The notes beneath the pieces are model-generated. The model did not search any database and was not told where the DNA came from. It saw only the letters and a program-made list of their open reading frames with translations. Below, one piece after another: positions 13,302 to 24,041 of a stretch of 64,000 bases of DNA. Every line of letters starts with the position of its first letter. The first letter of the stretch is position 1. The position numbers were made by a program, and so were the translations under genes. The stretch is from Marchantia polymorpha subsp. ruderalis (Eukaryota; Streptophyta; Marchantiopsida; Marchantiales; Marchantiaceae), in NCBI GenBank assembly GCA_037833965.1, contig AP031352.1, positions 6,428,501 to 6,492,500 of the forward strand, in the 5' to 3' direction.

Positions 13302-14500
13302 TAGTTATATTGCGTGTTAGCCTTTGACCACAGGGCCTGCGTCTCGCTACGATTCGTAAGTCATCCGCACTGCGGTGTGTCACCTCTCCACCTCTTGTGG
13401 CTGGCTGGGGCTCCAAGCGGCGGTAGCAGCAGCCCATGCCAGCCACCGCGGGTGATTTTTTCTAGAGCTTAGATGTAGGTCAAGAATTTGGTTTGCGAGG
13501 CCCCTCGTGGGGATGTTCTATAGCATGGAGATGCTGAGAGGGAAAGCTTGGTATAGGGACGACGAGTATACTTGTGCAGAGAGGACAGCGACAGCGAAGG
13601 CACTCCTCTTAGGATCTTGCGTGTGCAGGAAGGAAGGAAGGCAGGCAGGCAGGCGGTGGGCACAAGTCCGAGTCCCACAGTTTTTTTTCCCTTGTTGACG
13701 ACGAGAGCCATACTCCGCGTATGGTGCGTAGAAAAATTCTAAAGCTGGCCAGTTCGACATACCGACAACCGCAGGCACACTCCACCTCCTCGGAATTTTT
13801 AGAGAGAAAAGTCCCGTACGGGGCACAGCTCTGAGCGGCCCACCACCGCAAGAGCGAAATTGGAACGTGTAGTTACGTGTTGCACTGTAAATTGCAGCCT
13901 GTAGTTGCAGATCCCTTTAGGTAGTTTTTTAAGTCTTAATTTACAGCCAGTTCAGTTAATAAAGCACACATCATCACCTAGAGTTGATCCTTCAGGCCCA
14001 GTGATGTTCGCCCGTTCGTCGTGTCTGTTTCTCTCGAATCCGGTTCTCCGGGTCGGAAAATTCTGTCGAGCGCACGGATCATGGCTAATGTCATACCTTC
14101 GTGCGTCTATTCTTTGTTCCAAAGTTCCTTCAGCGTGACTGTACATTGAAATAAAGAGGTTTGATAGTTGACAATCAAAGCAATAATACCTCTCAAACAC
14201 GCGTGGTTCAACTCGGCTTGTTAATCGACTTTGACAGGCCCAAGAATATGAGAAGAATAGCATCTCCATATTTATGTGAAAAGCTCTCAAATAAATTGAG
14301 TTTGTCAGAGAGTATATCTATATATAATGGTTTTCACATTTCAACAACTAATGTGAATGAATTGAAAGATTGAAATTTGTAATAATTATTTATATTTTTA
14401 GTTAAGCTCAACTGAATGATTGTTATCTGGATAATAGATAATTGATTGAGTCACATCTGATTAAAGAAATAATTTGGTTAAATACTTTTCATGAGTTCAG
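12703..14500. other. 3' flank of the O-fucosyltransferase gene; no further gene seen
   Basis: Directly downstream of the stop the DNA is GC-balanced and probably includes the 3' UTR. AATAAA-like signals occur near 13958 and 14149. Open frames of 60-110 codons on both strands between 13.2 and 14.3 kb overlap microsatellites and resemble nothing I know. Confidence 0.5.
13247..13302. repeat. (GAA)n(GA)n microsatellite
   Basis: About six GAA units run directly into a GA dinucleotide tract of more than 30 bases. It lies 0.55 kb downstream of the O-fucosyltransferase stop codon. Confidence 0.9.
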
Positions 14501-14546
14501 ATTATATTAAATTCAATTTATAATCAACTAAGGTCATGAAGGAAAA

Positions 14547-14955
14547 AATATTTAAAAAAATAACTATATTTTGAATCTAAATTTTGTAAAACTATTTTAG
14601 AATAGAAAAAAATTTGAAATTGATTTCAACAATGTATATTATATTTTTTGAGAAAATTATTTGGTGTTGTACTATGAAAATCAACACACATCTTGTTCTA
14701 TAATTATCTAGTAGAATGAGATTTGTGTTGATTTCCACACATTTCATTCTTTAGGATAAAATACCCAATCAAAAATATTTAAAATAAAGAATAGTATTTT
14801 GAGTCTAGATTTTTGTAATAATTAAATTATGATTAAAAAAAACTAAAATTGATTTCAAACAATGAATATATATATGATTTGGAGAAAAGTACTTGATGTT
14901 GCAATATACAAAACAACACAAGATATCCATCATACAATGTATTCTATTAGAAAAT
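14547..14955. repeat. diverged direct duplication, unit about 229 bp
   Basis: Sequence from 14547 to about 14720 recurs in altered form at 14774 to about 14955. Both copies begin AATATTTAAAA and share a central block around AATTGATTTCAA and a later block around TGATGTTG/TGGTGTTG. Both are very AT-rich and carry no coding signal. They lie just left of the truncated gypsy integrase and may be part of its lost 3' end (inference). Confidence 0.55.
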
Positions 14956-15168
14956 ATACTAACGGTTTATTTATATATGACATTAATCAGTTTAAGTATG
15001 ATATACAGTTGACATTGTTAATTTTGTTTTGAAAAAAACTAAATAAAATTAAATATTTATTTTTATCCGTGATTAACATTTTGGTTTAACTATAATTCAT
15101 AAAAATAACATCTAAATACAATTGAGCTAGTTGTGGAGATGTTATCGTTTTTTGTGGTTGATTTGATA

Positions 15169-17542
15169 TCAATCATCTTGCTCAATTTGTCCACAAAAAC
15201 CACCGCTGAATCGTTTCCTAATGAAGTCTTTGATAACTGACATATGAAATCCATCGTGACATGTTCCTATCGCTGTTCGGGAATAGGAAGAGGTTGTAAT
15301 AAACCCGACGATTTTTGAAAACTCAACGGGTCTGTTGTTTTGTTGACAAGCAACACAATTTTGAACATAATACTCCATATATTCATGTATTTTGGACCAA
15401 TTGTACACTTGTATACTTTCCACGGTTTTCTCCACTCTCACATGAATTGCAATGATTATGTTTTGACTTTAGGCCAAAATCATTATACGCAAATTATAAT
15501 TTTGTGAAATCCATATATGCTGTTTGTAGTACGCCAAACCTCAAGACTTCTCTGACTTTCCTATTTGTAGTGCTTGAGTGATCTCTTCATTTTCATTTGT
15601 GACCTGTGTCATCTTGATCCATCAATCGGCCTGAATTTTCACTTCTGCAACATGATTCAAACAAGACATGCGTGTGAGAGTATCTGCGAGTTGCTTCTTT
15701 CACTCCATGTACCGAATCTTCATGTTGAAGCGTTGACGCCACTCTGCCCATCGAATTTGTCGTTTAGACAAATCCTTCTGAGAATCTAAAAAAACCAAGG
15801 GTTTATGATAAGTCTCCACCACAAACTCATTATCACCCAAGTTATGCTTCCAATGTTTGGTTGCCAACACAATGGCTAAATCTTTTCGTTTTGTCGTGTG
15901 ATAATTTTGTTCCGCCCCCACCAACTTTCGAGAATAAAAAGCAACTGGATGTCATATATCTTCACATTCTTGTTGAAGTATGCCACCTACTGTTGTACCG
16001 GATGCGTCATTAGCCAACTTGATAGGATGGTTAGGATCTTATCACTTGAGGATATGTGCGTGTAACAAAACATCTTTCAATGTTTGAAAATCTATCTCTT
16101 GAGCTGTTCACTATCTCCATTTTTGACATTTCCCTAACATGGAAGTCAAGGCCTAAGCCAAATGAGCAAAACTTCTCATAAATCTACGATAGAATCCAGT
16201 GAGTTTTAGAAAACGCTTCAACTAAGTTTGATACTCAGGTGTTGTCCATATCTGAATGACATCTATCTTAACAGTCATCACTTGGATTCTTGCAACTGTA
16301 ACTCTATGACCCAATTAATCTATTTCTAACTTGCCAAATTCACACTTTGAAGCTTTGACATACAATTGATTGTTTGTCAAAACTTGAAGTAACTCTCGTA
16401 AATGACTTCTATGATCATTCAAAGTTTTGTTATACACCAATATATCATATAGAAAAACAATGACATATTTATCTAGATAAGGGCGAAAGATATTGTTCAT
16501 CAATCCCATGAATATAACTGGTCTATTAGTGAGACCAAAAACCATTATTATGATACTCAAAATGGCCATACATAGTACAAAAAGCTATCTTGTGGACATC
16601 TTCATCACAAATTCAAATTTGATTGTAACCGCTTCTCTAATCTAACTAGGTGAAATACTTCGCTACTTGAAGTTGATCAAACAAATCATCCATATGAGGG
16701 AATAGATATTTATTTTTCACCGTTTGCTAATTCAACACGCGATAATCGATGCCTAGTCTCATGGATATATACTTCTTCGTCACAAAGAGCACTGAAGCTC
16801 CATAAGTTGAAACAATTAGTTCAATGAATCCATTGAATCAACATCTCATCCACTAGAGCTTTGCAATCTTCCAATTCGTTTGGAACCAAACGATATGGTG
16901 CTTTGCAAATTAGTGTACTTCCTGATATCAACTTAATCTTGTGATCTACTCGCCTCTTTGGTGATAATCCTGTAGGTAGATCATATGGAAAAACATCTTT
17001 ATACTCCATAGAAAAGTCGTTCAAGGACTCGGAGATATAAAGTTTGTCCGTTTATCCAATATTTCTTATAAGTCCAAGGAAAAATAAATCATTTCTAGAA
17101 ATGGATATTAAACCCATCACAAAAGAGTTAAATTTCTATTCCTAGATCTAATTCTATCTACATAGATCTTCCAACCACTACTTGTAGTTACTTTTCTTTT
17201 CCAATCTACCTCCAGATTTTATTGCTCAATCCATATCATTCCAAGATCAACGTCATATAGAAATAAAAGAATTACTGTCCATTCAATGCTATCATTGAAT
17301 CTATCTATAAATAATTCTACACTACGTGGTAGTGATTCTATCACTTCAGTTTGTTCGTTTGGCAATTCAACTTTCTCATTTACGGCATTCATCAACATCA
17401 AACCTAACTTTATATCAACACTTTTTGACCGAAAATTCTCAGTTGTTCCAATATCAATTAAAACTTTCACCTTGTGTACTTCCATCAAACCTTCGGTGAC
17501 AATTAAATGAGCTTGCTTCTTACTCTTTCTAGGAGCTTTCAA
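15169..17542 (-). pseudogene. decayed Ty3/gypsy pol region (protease, RT, RNase H, integrase)
   Basis: Read on the minus strand, the usual gypsy order appears in broken frames. Protease-like VKVLIDIGTT lies at 17542-17219, where the active DSG has become DIG. The RT N-terminus with YKDVFPYDLPTGL and KAPYRLVP is at 17024-16821. The RT palm with VFLYDILVYNKT is at 16569-16315, and the catalytic DD is now YD. RNase H/connection with ETYHKPLVF and RQIRWAEW is at 15924-15700. The integrase zinc-binding region with YYVQNCVACQQNN is at 15441-15169. The integrase core and 3' LTR are missing. This is probably the same element as the gag fragment and LTR at 23.1-24.4 kb, now separated by an insertion. 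Confidence 0.85.
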
Positions 17543-17671
17543 CCATTGTCTTCTTCCAGACTCGCATTTTCTTCACTTTGTACAACCAGTAAGACCGTGA
17601 GACAAGTTTATTGATGATATTCGTTTTCCGAAACTTCTTTCTCCACTAGATGTGAGTAAGGCCTATTGTTG

Positions 17672-17866
17672 GGGCATATCATCTCCAATGATGGTATAGC
17701 GGTGGATCTAGAGAAGGTGACGCGGATCATGGAGTTACCTTTTCCGGTGACTTTGACCAAGTTGAGGCAATTCCTTGGTATGGTGGGGTACTATTGACGG
17801 TTCATCCTGTACTTCTCCAACAAAGCTCATGCCTTGACGAATTACATGAAGAAGTGAGTGGAGTAC
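17672..17866 (+). pseudogene. plus-strand Ty3/gypsy reverse transcriptase scrap
   Basis: This 195-bp piece translates on the plus strand to the RT thumb/connection of a Ty3/gypsy element: GHIISNDGIAVDLEKV, then LRQFLGMVGYY, an in-frame stop, RFILYFSNKA and a second stop. It runs in the opposite direction to the pol remnant on its left. It ends exactly where the 5' LTR of the next element begins, and no continuation is visible beyond that element's 3' LTR. Confidence 0.8.
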
Positions 17867-18260
17867 TGTAAGACCGGGTGTTGCACATATGTACCAAGTC
17901 TTAGAAGTGATCAAGTGATTAAGGATGATTAGCCAAGGCATAGCTAAGACTAGCTAGTTATGACTAAACTAGTTAGTTATAACTAAGTTTATCTAGTCAT
18001 GACTAAGTTTAGCTACAATGTCTATAGTTGGCGGAATAATTAGCGGAGTTCTAGAAGAATGGAGTGAGCACTTCTATTTTGTCTTATACAAAAGTTCTAG
18101 ATTCCAAGTGATTAGATATTTGACTAGAAGCTTGGATTTGATTGGTTTGACTAAATGTATGAAAGATGATTGGTTAGACTAAGTCTAGTGTTGACTTAGT
18201 GGCCAAGAAGCTTGTAGAAGTTTAAAAGTTTCCAATGGCATGTCGCCACATCAACCTTGG

Positions 18261-18285
18261 ATTCCGGAAACTTCTAGAAGTTTTA
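18261..18285 (+). promoter_or_regulatory. perfect four-unit heat-shock element in the 5' LTR
   Basis: The sequence ATTCCGGAAACTTCTAGAAG reads as four contiguous alternating pentamers: aTTCc, gGAAa, cTTCt, aGAAg. A fifth, imperfect unit (tTTTa) follows. This is the canonical binding pattern for trimeric heat-shock factors. It lies about 110 bp upstream of the LTR TATA box. In the 3' LTR the second unit has decayed to gAGAa. A further TTCnnGAA core lies at 18049-18056. Confidence 0.75.
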
Positions 18286-18367
18286 GCTAGACCAAGTGCA
18301 TGTTGCCACATAGAGAGGGTTAGTCAAACTTATCTAGTTAAAAGTAAGTTAGGAGAAATTACCACAT

Positions 18368-18381
18368 GTTACCATGGTAAC
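18368..18381. promoter_or_regulatory. conserved palindrome GTTACCATGGTAAC in the LTR
   Basis: A 14-bp perfect palindrome 12 bp upstream of the TATA box. It is present unchanged in the 3' LTR at 22661-22674 although many surrounding bases differ. It may be a protein-binding site; the binding factor is unknown. Confidence 0.45.
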
Positions 18382-18392
18382 TTCTCAAGTAG

Positions 18393-18400
18393 TATAAATA
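18393..18400 (+). promoter_or_regulatory. TATA box of the 5' LTR (TATAAATA)
   Basis: A consensus TATAAATA lies about 300 bp before the LTR end. The matching site in the 3' LTR reads TATGAATA, so only the 5' copy keeps an intact core promoter. Confidence 0.6.
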
Positions 18401-18700
18401 GAGAGGTAGAGTAGCATCTCTAAAGCAATTTTTGGAGAGTCATGTGTGAGGACTTGTTTCAGGAATGAAGGAGTGAAGTTTTTGAGTATCTTGGAGTATC
18501 GACATGTGTTTGCGTTTAAGTGAAGAGAGTGATGAGAGGAGAGTTTGTGTGTGAGTTGGAGTGATACATGGAGAGTTTGTGAGAGAAACTGTTTGGGACA
18601 TGAGTGAGAGGGTGAATCCTAGTATTCTAGAACCATGATGCGCTACCGCAAAGCCATCAAAGGTAAACCTGAGTGAGAGTCAGCCCGGAGGTTGCATTTT

Positions 18701-18719
18701 TGGTTCCGTTGCCAGGACC
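18701..18719 (+). other. putative primer-binding site
   Basis: TGGTTCCGTTGCCAGGACC starts four bases after the 5' LTR. Its reverse complement ends in CCA, as the 3' end of a tRNA must. It resembles the TGGCGCCGTTGCCGGGG primer sites of plant Tat-lineage elements rather than the initiator-Met type. The exact tRNA was not established. Confidence 0.6.
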
Positions 18720-19374
18720 TCAATCTAGAAGGCAAATGTTTAGGATTCGATTCCTAGCTCGAGAGAAAGTATCCATGAGGGATCACTTGGTGTTAAAATT
18801 GGGGAATGAAAGAGCGGAGAGTGTGCTTGAGAGCGAAATTCCCCTTGTTTATCCCATAGTCTCATATGATAGCCTAGAAGTGATTTTGTATGTTTTGTTC
18901 ACGTAAACATGTCTTTTTGAAGAGAAAATTGATCTTAGACACCAAAAAAATATTTTTGAAGTTAATCTTCAAACTTTTTATTGATTGTAGAATTGGAAGA
19001 TAGAGATTGTTTACGTTTTTGTTTCAGGTCTAGATCATGTGTTAACAAAAAGATATGAGAGTCAGAAGTTGAGGGGTTTTCACGGGTATCAAAAGTCTAC
19101 TCTCTGGAAAGTTTGTACAGAGTTGATTAATTTTTTTGTATTTCAATTTAGGCTTTGAAACTTCGTACGAGTGTGTATTGGAAGATAAGCTACGTTTGAG
19201 TCAAAATTTCACTGAGAGATGACGTGTAGAGACGAAGTTATGTTGATTTGAAGTTGAGGGGGTACAAAAGCAAGATAACAAAGCAAAAGTTTTTGATTTC
19301 TTTATTCACAGTTTTCGTCAAGTAGATAGCGTTTCTGGGAGAGGTCTTTTGAGTGGTTTCTATCTTATGGGAAA

Positions 19375-19818
19375 ATGAATGAACAAGAAGGTTGGAAGGT
19401 TAGGTTATCCAAAGCACCTCAAGTCTTGGATGTTATAGTGTCTTTAGACTCCAATACAAGAGAATTCAAGATGGAGTTTGAAGAAAGAGTAGTGAGTCAA
19501 TCTCCAAGAGTCAAACGTGAAAATTGTTTTTATTGTGGAGAGGAGGGTCATAAGGTTGTCAATAGTTCCCTGCGGAACAAAGATAGAAGATTGAGGAGCA
19601 AGAGGAACTTGGGAGATTTGAAACTTCACTTGGGACCATCATCGCCACATGAATCCCAAAGCGCGACCTTTTGTGACAATTGCGGAGTGATTGGGCTACC
19701 AGCGGGACACAAATGCAGCAGAGTGAAGGCACTTCTGGAATCACTTGTGGAAGGGTTTGACGGCAAGCTAAGTGCTGAAACAGAGAAAGTGACCTCAGCG
19801 GGTTCAAGCTCCAACTGA
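19375..19818 (+). CDS. small upstream ORF of the LTR element, zinc-knuckle-like
   Basis: A 147-codon intact ORF that starts 679 bp after the 5' LTR and precedes gag. It contains CFYCGEEGHKVVNS, which matches a CCHC zinc knuckle except that the last Cys is Ser. A second cluster, FCDNCGVIGLPAGHKC, also could bind metal. The rest is charged and of unknown function. It is in a different frame from gag-protease. Whether it is translated separately or is a displaced fragment of gag cannot be told from sequence alone. Confidence 0.5.
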   Translation: MNEQEGWKVRLSKAPQVLDVIVSLDSNTREFKMEFEERVVSQSPRVKRENCFYCGEEGHKVVNSSLRNKDRRLRSKRNLGDLKLHLGPSSPHESQSATFCDNCGVIGLPAGHKCSRVKALLESLVEGFDGKLSAETEKVTSAGSSSN

Positions 19819-20032
19819 AGATGGAGATCATCATTCGAATGATGGAGAAGATGATGATGAGGGTAAGACTCATCGTATGCCTAGGAGAGGAAAGAGCTTT
19901 GGCTATCTTGGAACAACCAATTACTTTTGTGTTTCCTTTGATGAATTACTCAAGGATGGAGTTAGTGTTGTTTATATTGTATTAGGAAGCCCCATACAAA
20001 TTTCCAATAAAAATAAAAAATATTAGTTGGAA

Positions 20033-22135
20033 ATGGGGAAGCTTCCGGTATTTTATGGGAGGGAGAATGACGATGTAGAAGCTTTTGTTACGGACTTTAA
20101 GAGGGCTTGCATAGGAAACAACGAGAGTAAGAAGGACGAGTGGGCTATGCTTTTGCCGGATTTCTTGGAGGATTCTGCTCTCAAGTGGTACAAGGAACAC
20201 AAGAGGGAGCATTCAGAGGACGACACGTGGGAGACATTAACGGAAAACTTGATCAAAAACTTTCTTCCCAATGAAAGTTATGAAAAGTTGATGTGTGAGG
20301 TCACCTTCTTGAAACAAGGAGAGAACGAGAAGGTGAGGATCTATGTGGATAGAACCGAGAAGTTGGAATCTAGATTCCACGTGGTGTTGAGGAAGGGCGG
20401 AGATGAAGTGGATGCTACAATGGTGGGGATAAGGGCGATGCTCATGAAGAACTTCGTTGGAGGTTTGAGACCTGAGATTCGAAGTAAGGTGAGATACGAG
20501 AAGCCCTCTTCTAAGGCTGAAGCCATTCGAATTGCTATTAGAATGGAGGAGAGCTTAGAAGATGATGATTCTAGCTTGGTGGCTAGAGAAGTAGCTCCAC
20601 CGGTTGTAGGAAGGTCCATTGTTTCAAACCCTTCTACTTCATCCACGATAGCGAATCCTAGTGTGGATTTTCAAAATGAGTTGAAATCTATCACGGAGAC
20701 TCTAGCAGACCTCAAAATCAATGTAGTACAGTTGTGGGAGAAGAGGAATCAGAACGTAGGAGGAGGCTCTAGGGGGTATGGAAATTATACTCCAAGAGGA
20801 AATCCACCTTCAGGAAACTTTGCGGTTTCTTGCTTTTCTTGTGGAGGTCCTCATTTTCAGAGGAATTGTCCTAACCCTTGACAACATGATGGAGTTCGGC
20901 ACAACAACAGTGCACCGGCCACACAACAAGCCAAGGATAAGGGAGTAGCATCCATTGATGTATTCCCTCATCAATGCAATTTTGAGAAAGGGGAGAGCTC
21001 GAAATCGAAAGTGGATATTTTTGCTCATGAGAAGAAGCGTGCCCGATTTGCGGACGAGTCGATTTTCATGGAGGACACGCCAAGTCGAAGTACACGGTCA
21101 AGTGGAGTGAGTCAACCAAGAGTACCAAGGAAGAAGTTGGGCATGGATGACTTTTCCATTTCATCTTCTCAAGCTAAGTATGACGTGGTGGAGGACGTAG
21201 GAAATTAGAAGGCCAATATAACAGTTGGTCAGCTGATTGCCTTGAATCCAGCCATTCGGAAAGAGTTAAGAGAAGGTCTTAGCTTCACAAGGACCAAGAA
21301 GCGGAAATCTAAAGGGAAGGCTCACATGATCAATGTGGGAGTTGGTGTGGTGGATGCGGCTGCTTCGGAGGTATGTACACATGCTTCAAAGATCGAAGTG
21401 AGAATCAATGGACATGATGTATCAGATGTGTTGGTTGATGGTGGATTGGCCGTGAATGCCATGTCTGAGAGGTTGATACAGAAGTTGGGTATGCAACCTT
21501 CTAGACCTTCTAGCATAATTGTTGGTATGGCCAACAAATAGAAGGTAAGACCACTAGGGGTGGTAGACAAAGTTGTGGTTAGTGTGAGGGGAGTGCAAAC
21601 TTTGCTTTCCTTCCAAATTCTCAAGCAAGCTAGCTACGTCTTGCTGTTGGAACGTCCTTGGTTGAGGGCGGTAAGGACTACGGACCGATGGCACAAGGGG
21701 TATTTGAGGATAGGCCCAAAGAATCATCGAGTTAAGGTTCCTTTGACGAGAGGAGTGGAATCCACCACTGACTCAGATAGAACAACTGACGAGTATTGGG
21801 AATCTGAGAGTGAAGAGAGTGGTAGCTTTTCAGAAGTTGACACAGACATCTCAATTTCTAATCAAGAAACATCATCGGAGTACTCTTCTGATGATAATGT
21901 TCAAGTACAAGTCATTGCTGCCATGGAGTTGTTGCCTAGGCCTGGAGTGAAGAAAGATCCTGACAAAGTGGAGGTGAGCGAAGAGGAGGTGTGTCGACGA
22001 CTGTCCACTATCAATTCTCTGGGAAATTTCACTTATAACATCAAGGAGTTAGGAGGACGTCACTGCGATCGAGTCAACCACGACAAGTTGAAGTTATTCC
22101 ATCGAAGATCAGATTCTTTCACTCCTAGGGCGTAG
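20033..22135 (+). pseudogene. gag-protease polyprotein frame with three in-frame stops
   Basis: One frame runs from the ATG at 20033 to the stop at 22133-22135, about 700 codons, interrupted only by TGA at 20879-20881 and TAG at 21206-21208 and 21539-21541. The N-terminal part is retrotransposon gag: KLPVFYGRENDDVEAFV, LEDSALKWYKE and FVGGLRPEIRSKV. It ends in a knuckle CFSCGGPHFQRNC, spaced C-x2-C-x3-H-x4-C, one residue short of the usual CCHC. After the stops comes a retropepsin-like domain with VLVDGGLAVNAM and YVLLLERPWLR, then an acidic tail. No frameshift is needed to read the whole frame, so decay is recent relative to the surrounding gypsy remnants, or a relative still supplies the product in trans (inference). 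Confidence 0.82.
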
Positions 22136-22158
22136 TGAAATCTTGGTCCGAGGGTAAA

Positions 22159-22987
22159 TGTAAGACCGGGTGCTACACATATGTACTAAGTATCAGAAGT
22201 GGTCAAGTGATTAAGGATGATTAGCCAAGGGATAGCTAAGTCTAGCTAGTTACGACTAAACTAGTTAGTTATAACTAAGTTTATCTAGTCATAATTAAGT
22301 TTAGCTACAATGTCTATAGTTGGTGGAATGATTAGCGGAGTTCTAGAAGAATGGAGTGAGCACTTCTATTTTGTCTTTTACAAAAGTTTTAGATTCCAAG
22401 GTATTAGATATTTGACTAAAAGCTTGGATTTGATTGGTTAGACTAAAATGTATGAAACATGATTGGCTAGATTAAGTCTAGTGTTGACTTACTGGCTGAG
22501 AATCTTGTAGAAGTTTAAAAGCTTCCAATGACATGTCGCCACCTCAACCTTGGATTCCGAGAACTTCTAGAAGTTTTAGCTAGACCAATGGCATGTTGCC
22601 ACATAAAGAGTGTTAGTCAAACTTACATAGGTAAAAGTAAGTTAGAAAAAATTACCACATGTTACCATGGTAACTTCTCAAGTAGTATGAATAGAGAGGT
22701 AGAGTAGCACCTCTAAAGCAATTTTTGGAGAGTCATGTGTGAGGACTTGTTTCAGGAATGAAGTAGTGAAGTTTTTGAGTATCTTGGAGTATCGACATGT
22801 GTTTGCGTTTAAGTGAAGAGAGTGATGTGAGGAGAGTTTGTGTGTGAATTGGAGTGATACATGGAGAGTTTGTGAAAGAAGGTGTTTAGGACATGAGTGT
22901 GAGATGAATATAGACTTCTAGAACCATGATGCGCTACCGCAAAGCCATCAAAGGTAAACCTGAGTGAGAGTCAGCCCGGAGGTTGCA
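22159..22987 (+). repeat. 3' LTR of the gag-protease element
   Basis: 829-bp direct copy of 17867-18696 with the same TGTAAGACCGGG start and GGAGGTTGCA end. By eye there are roughly 50-60 differences, including a mutated TATA box (TATGAATA) and a damaged second unit in the heat-shock element. Confidence 0.92.
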
Positions 22988-23126
22988 GAACAAAGTGTAC
23001 TATGTGAGAGCCTTATCAGTAAGATAAGATCTCATGAACATTCATGGAATGTCATCAGAAACATGAAAATTAAATAAATGAATATTCATACTCATTATCT
23101 ATCACTCTATTCCCTTTGTAAGCTTC

Positions 23127-23426
23127 CATTTTACAATAATTCGCCATTCAAAACAAAAGATTTATTTGATTTTCAATCTCTTGAAGACGTCTTCTATTTG
23201 CCTCTAATGCATGAATAGGAGTTGGTTTTGGTTGAATTTGGGAAACTTGAACTTGAGGTAAACTTCCATCTCTCCAACTTTTTTCTACTTTCTCACTCTC
23301 CAATGCGAAGATTTTATTTTTCATGGCTTGTTACTTGGTATGCCCATCTACTATAGATTTTCTCAACTCTTTCATCTCCGCCATGATTGCGTTGAGAACC
23401 TCACCCATATCAATTGATGTTCCCAT
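23127..23426 (-). pseudogene. gypsy gag N-terminal fragment
   Basis: Downstream, on the minus strand, of the primer-binding site at 24029-24040, an ATG at 23424-23426 opens a gag-like N-terminus: MGTSIDMGEVLNAIMAEMKE, then heptad-like charged sequence. It has an internal stop after about 30 codons and a second near the end. It is probably the beginning of the gypsy element whose pol remnant lies at 15.2-17.5 kb. The rest of gag is missing where the plus-strand LTR element now sits. Confidence 0.5.
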
Positions 23427-24028
23427 GCTTTCTCACACTTACTCTAATACAAGGTGAGTATAATCACTATACGAGCTCTCAAAAAAATAGCTACAAAAGG
23501 TATAAATGACTTTATCTCAGTTCTATAGTAATCTTTTCCATAATTCATCACAAGAAAATCTCTTCACAATATCTTCTATGGATGTGATGTTCTAATCAAC
23601 ACATAAGTGTTGAATTGAACCGGGACGGGTGGTTCACAATTCAAATCCATGAAACTTTCAATATATAATGTATATGGTACAATCCCAAATCTCTTCATAA
23701 CTAACTATTGGAAGAATCAATGACACTCTTGACTATATCACTCAATTCATAAAATGTACACCCAACAAGTCACAAGGTACATACGAAATTATTTTTCTCC
23801 ATGCAACGAAGGAGAATATCGAATAGGTTAGAGATTAGCCAATGTGATACTGGATTCTTGTCAAGCTCGTCCATATCTGCAAAAACCACAATTTCTCCAT
23901 TTTCATCTCTCTCTCTATATACAGATCAATGACCTCTACCAGCCTCTATACACTTTCAAAATTGCATTCCATCATCACTCACTTGCTATACCATGAGGGA
24001 TGACCACACTCAATAAAAGAACAAGGTT

Positions 24029-24040
24029 GCTCTAATACCA
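24029..24040 (-). other. primer-binding site of the minus-strand gypsy element
   Basis: The minus strand reads TGGTATTAGAGC one base inside the LTR. It differs at one position from TGGTATCAGAGC, the initiator-Met tRNA primer site common in plant LTR elements. This fixes the LTR at 24042-24449 as the 5' LTR of an element pointing left. Confidence 0.75.
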
Positions 24041-24041
24041 T

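Larger units (their letters stand above)
17867..18696 (+). repeat. 5' LTR of the gag-protease element
   Basis: TG...CA-bounded 830-bp repeat matching 22159-22987 over its full length. It contains repeated CTAGTTA/GACTAAA motifs near 17950-18010, a multi-unit heat-shock element at 18261-18280, a 14-bp palindrome at 18368-18381 and a TATA box at 18393-18400. Confidence 0.92.
17867..22987 (+). mobile_element. 5.1-kb LTR retrotransposon coding only for gag and protease (TR-GAG type)
   Basis: Two direct LTRs of about 830 bp, both beginning TGTAAGACCGGG and ending GGAGGTTGCA, bound a 3.46-kb interior. A primer-binding site lies four bases after the 5' LTR. The interior holds a small ORF with a zinc-knuckle-like motif and a gag-protease frame broken by three stops. 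I found no RT, RNase H or integrase, so mobility would need a helper element. The LTRs differ at roughly 6-8% of positions by eye, which implies an old insertion. The five bases flanking it (AGTAC left, GAACA right) do not form a target-site duplication. Confidence 0.88.
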
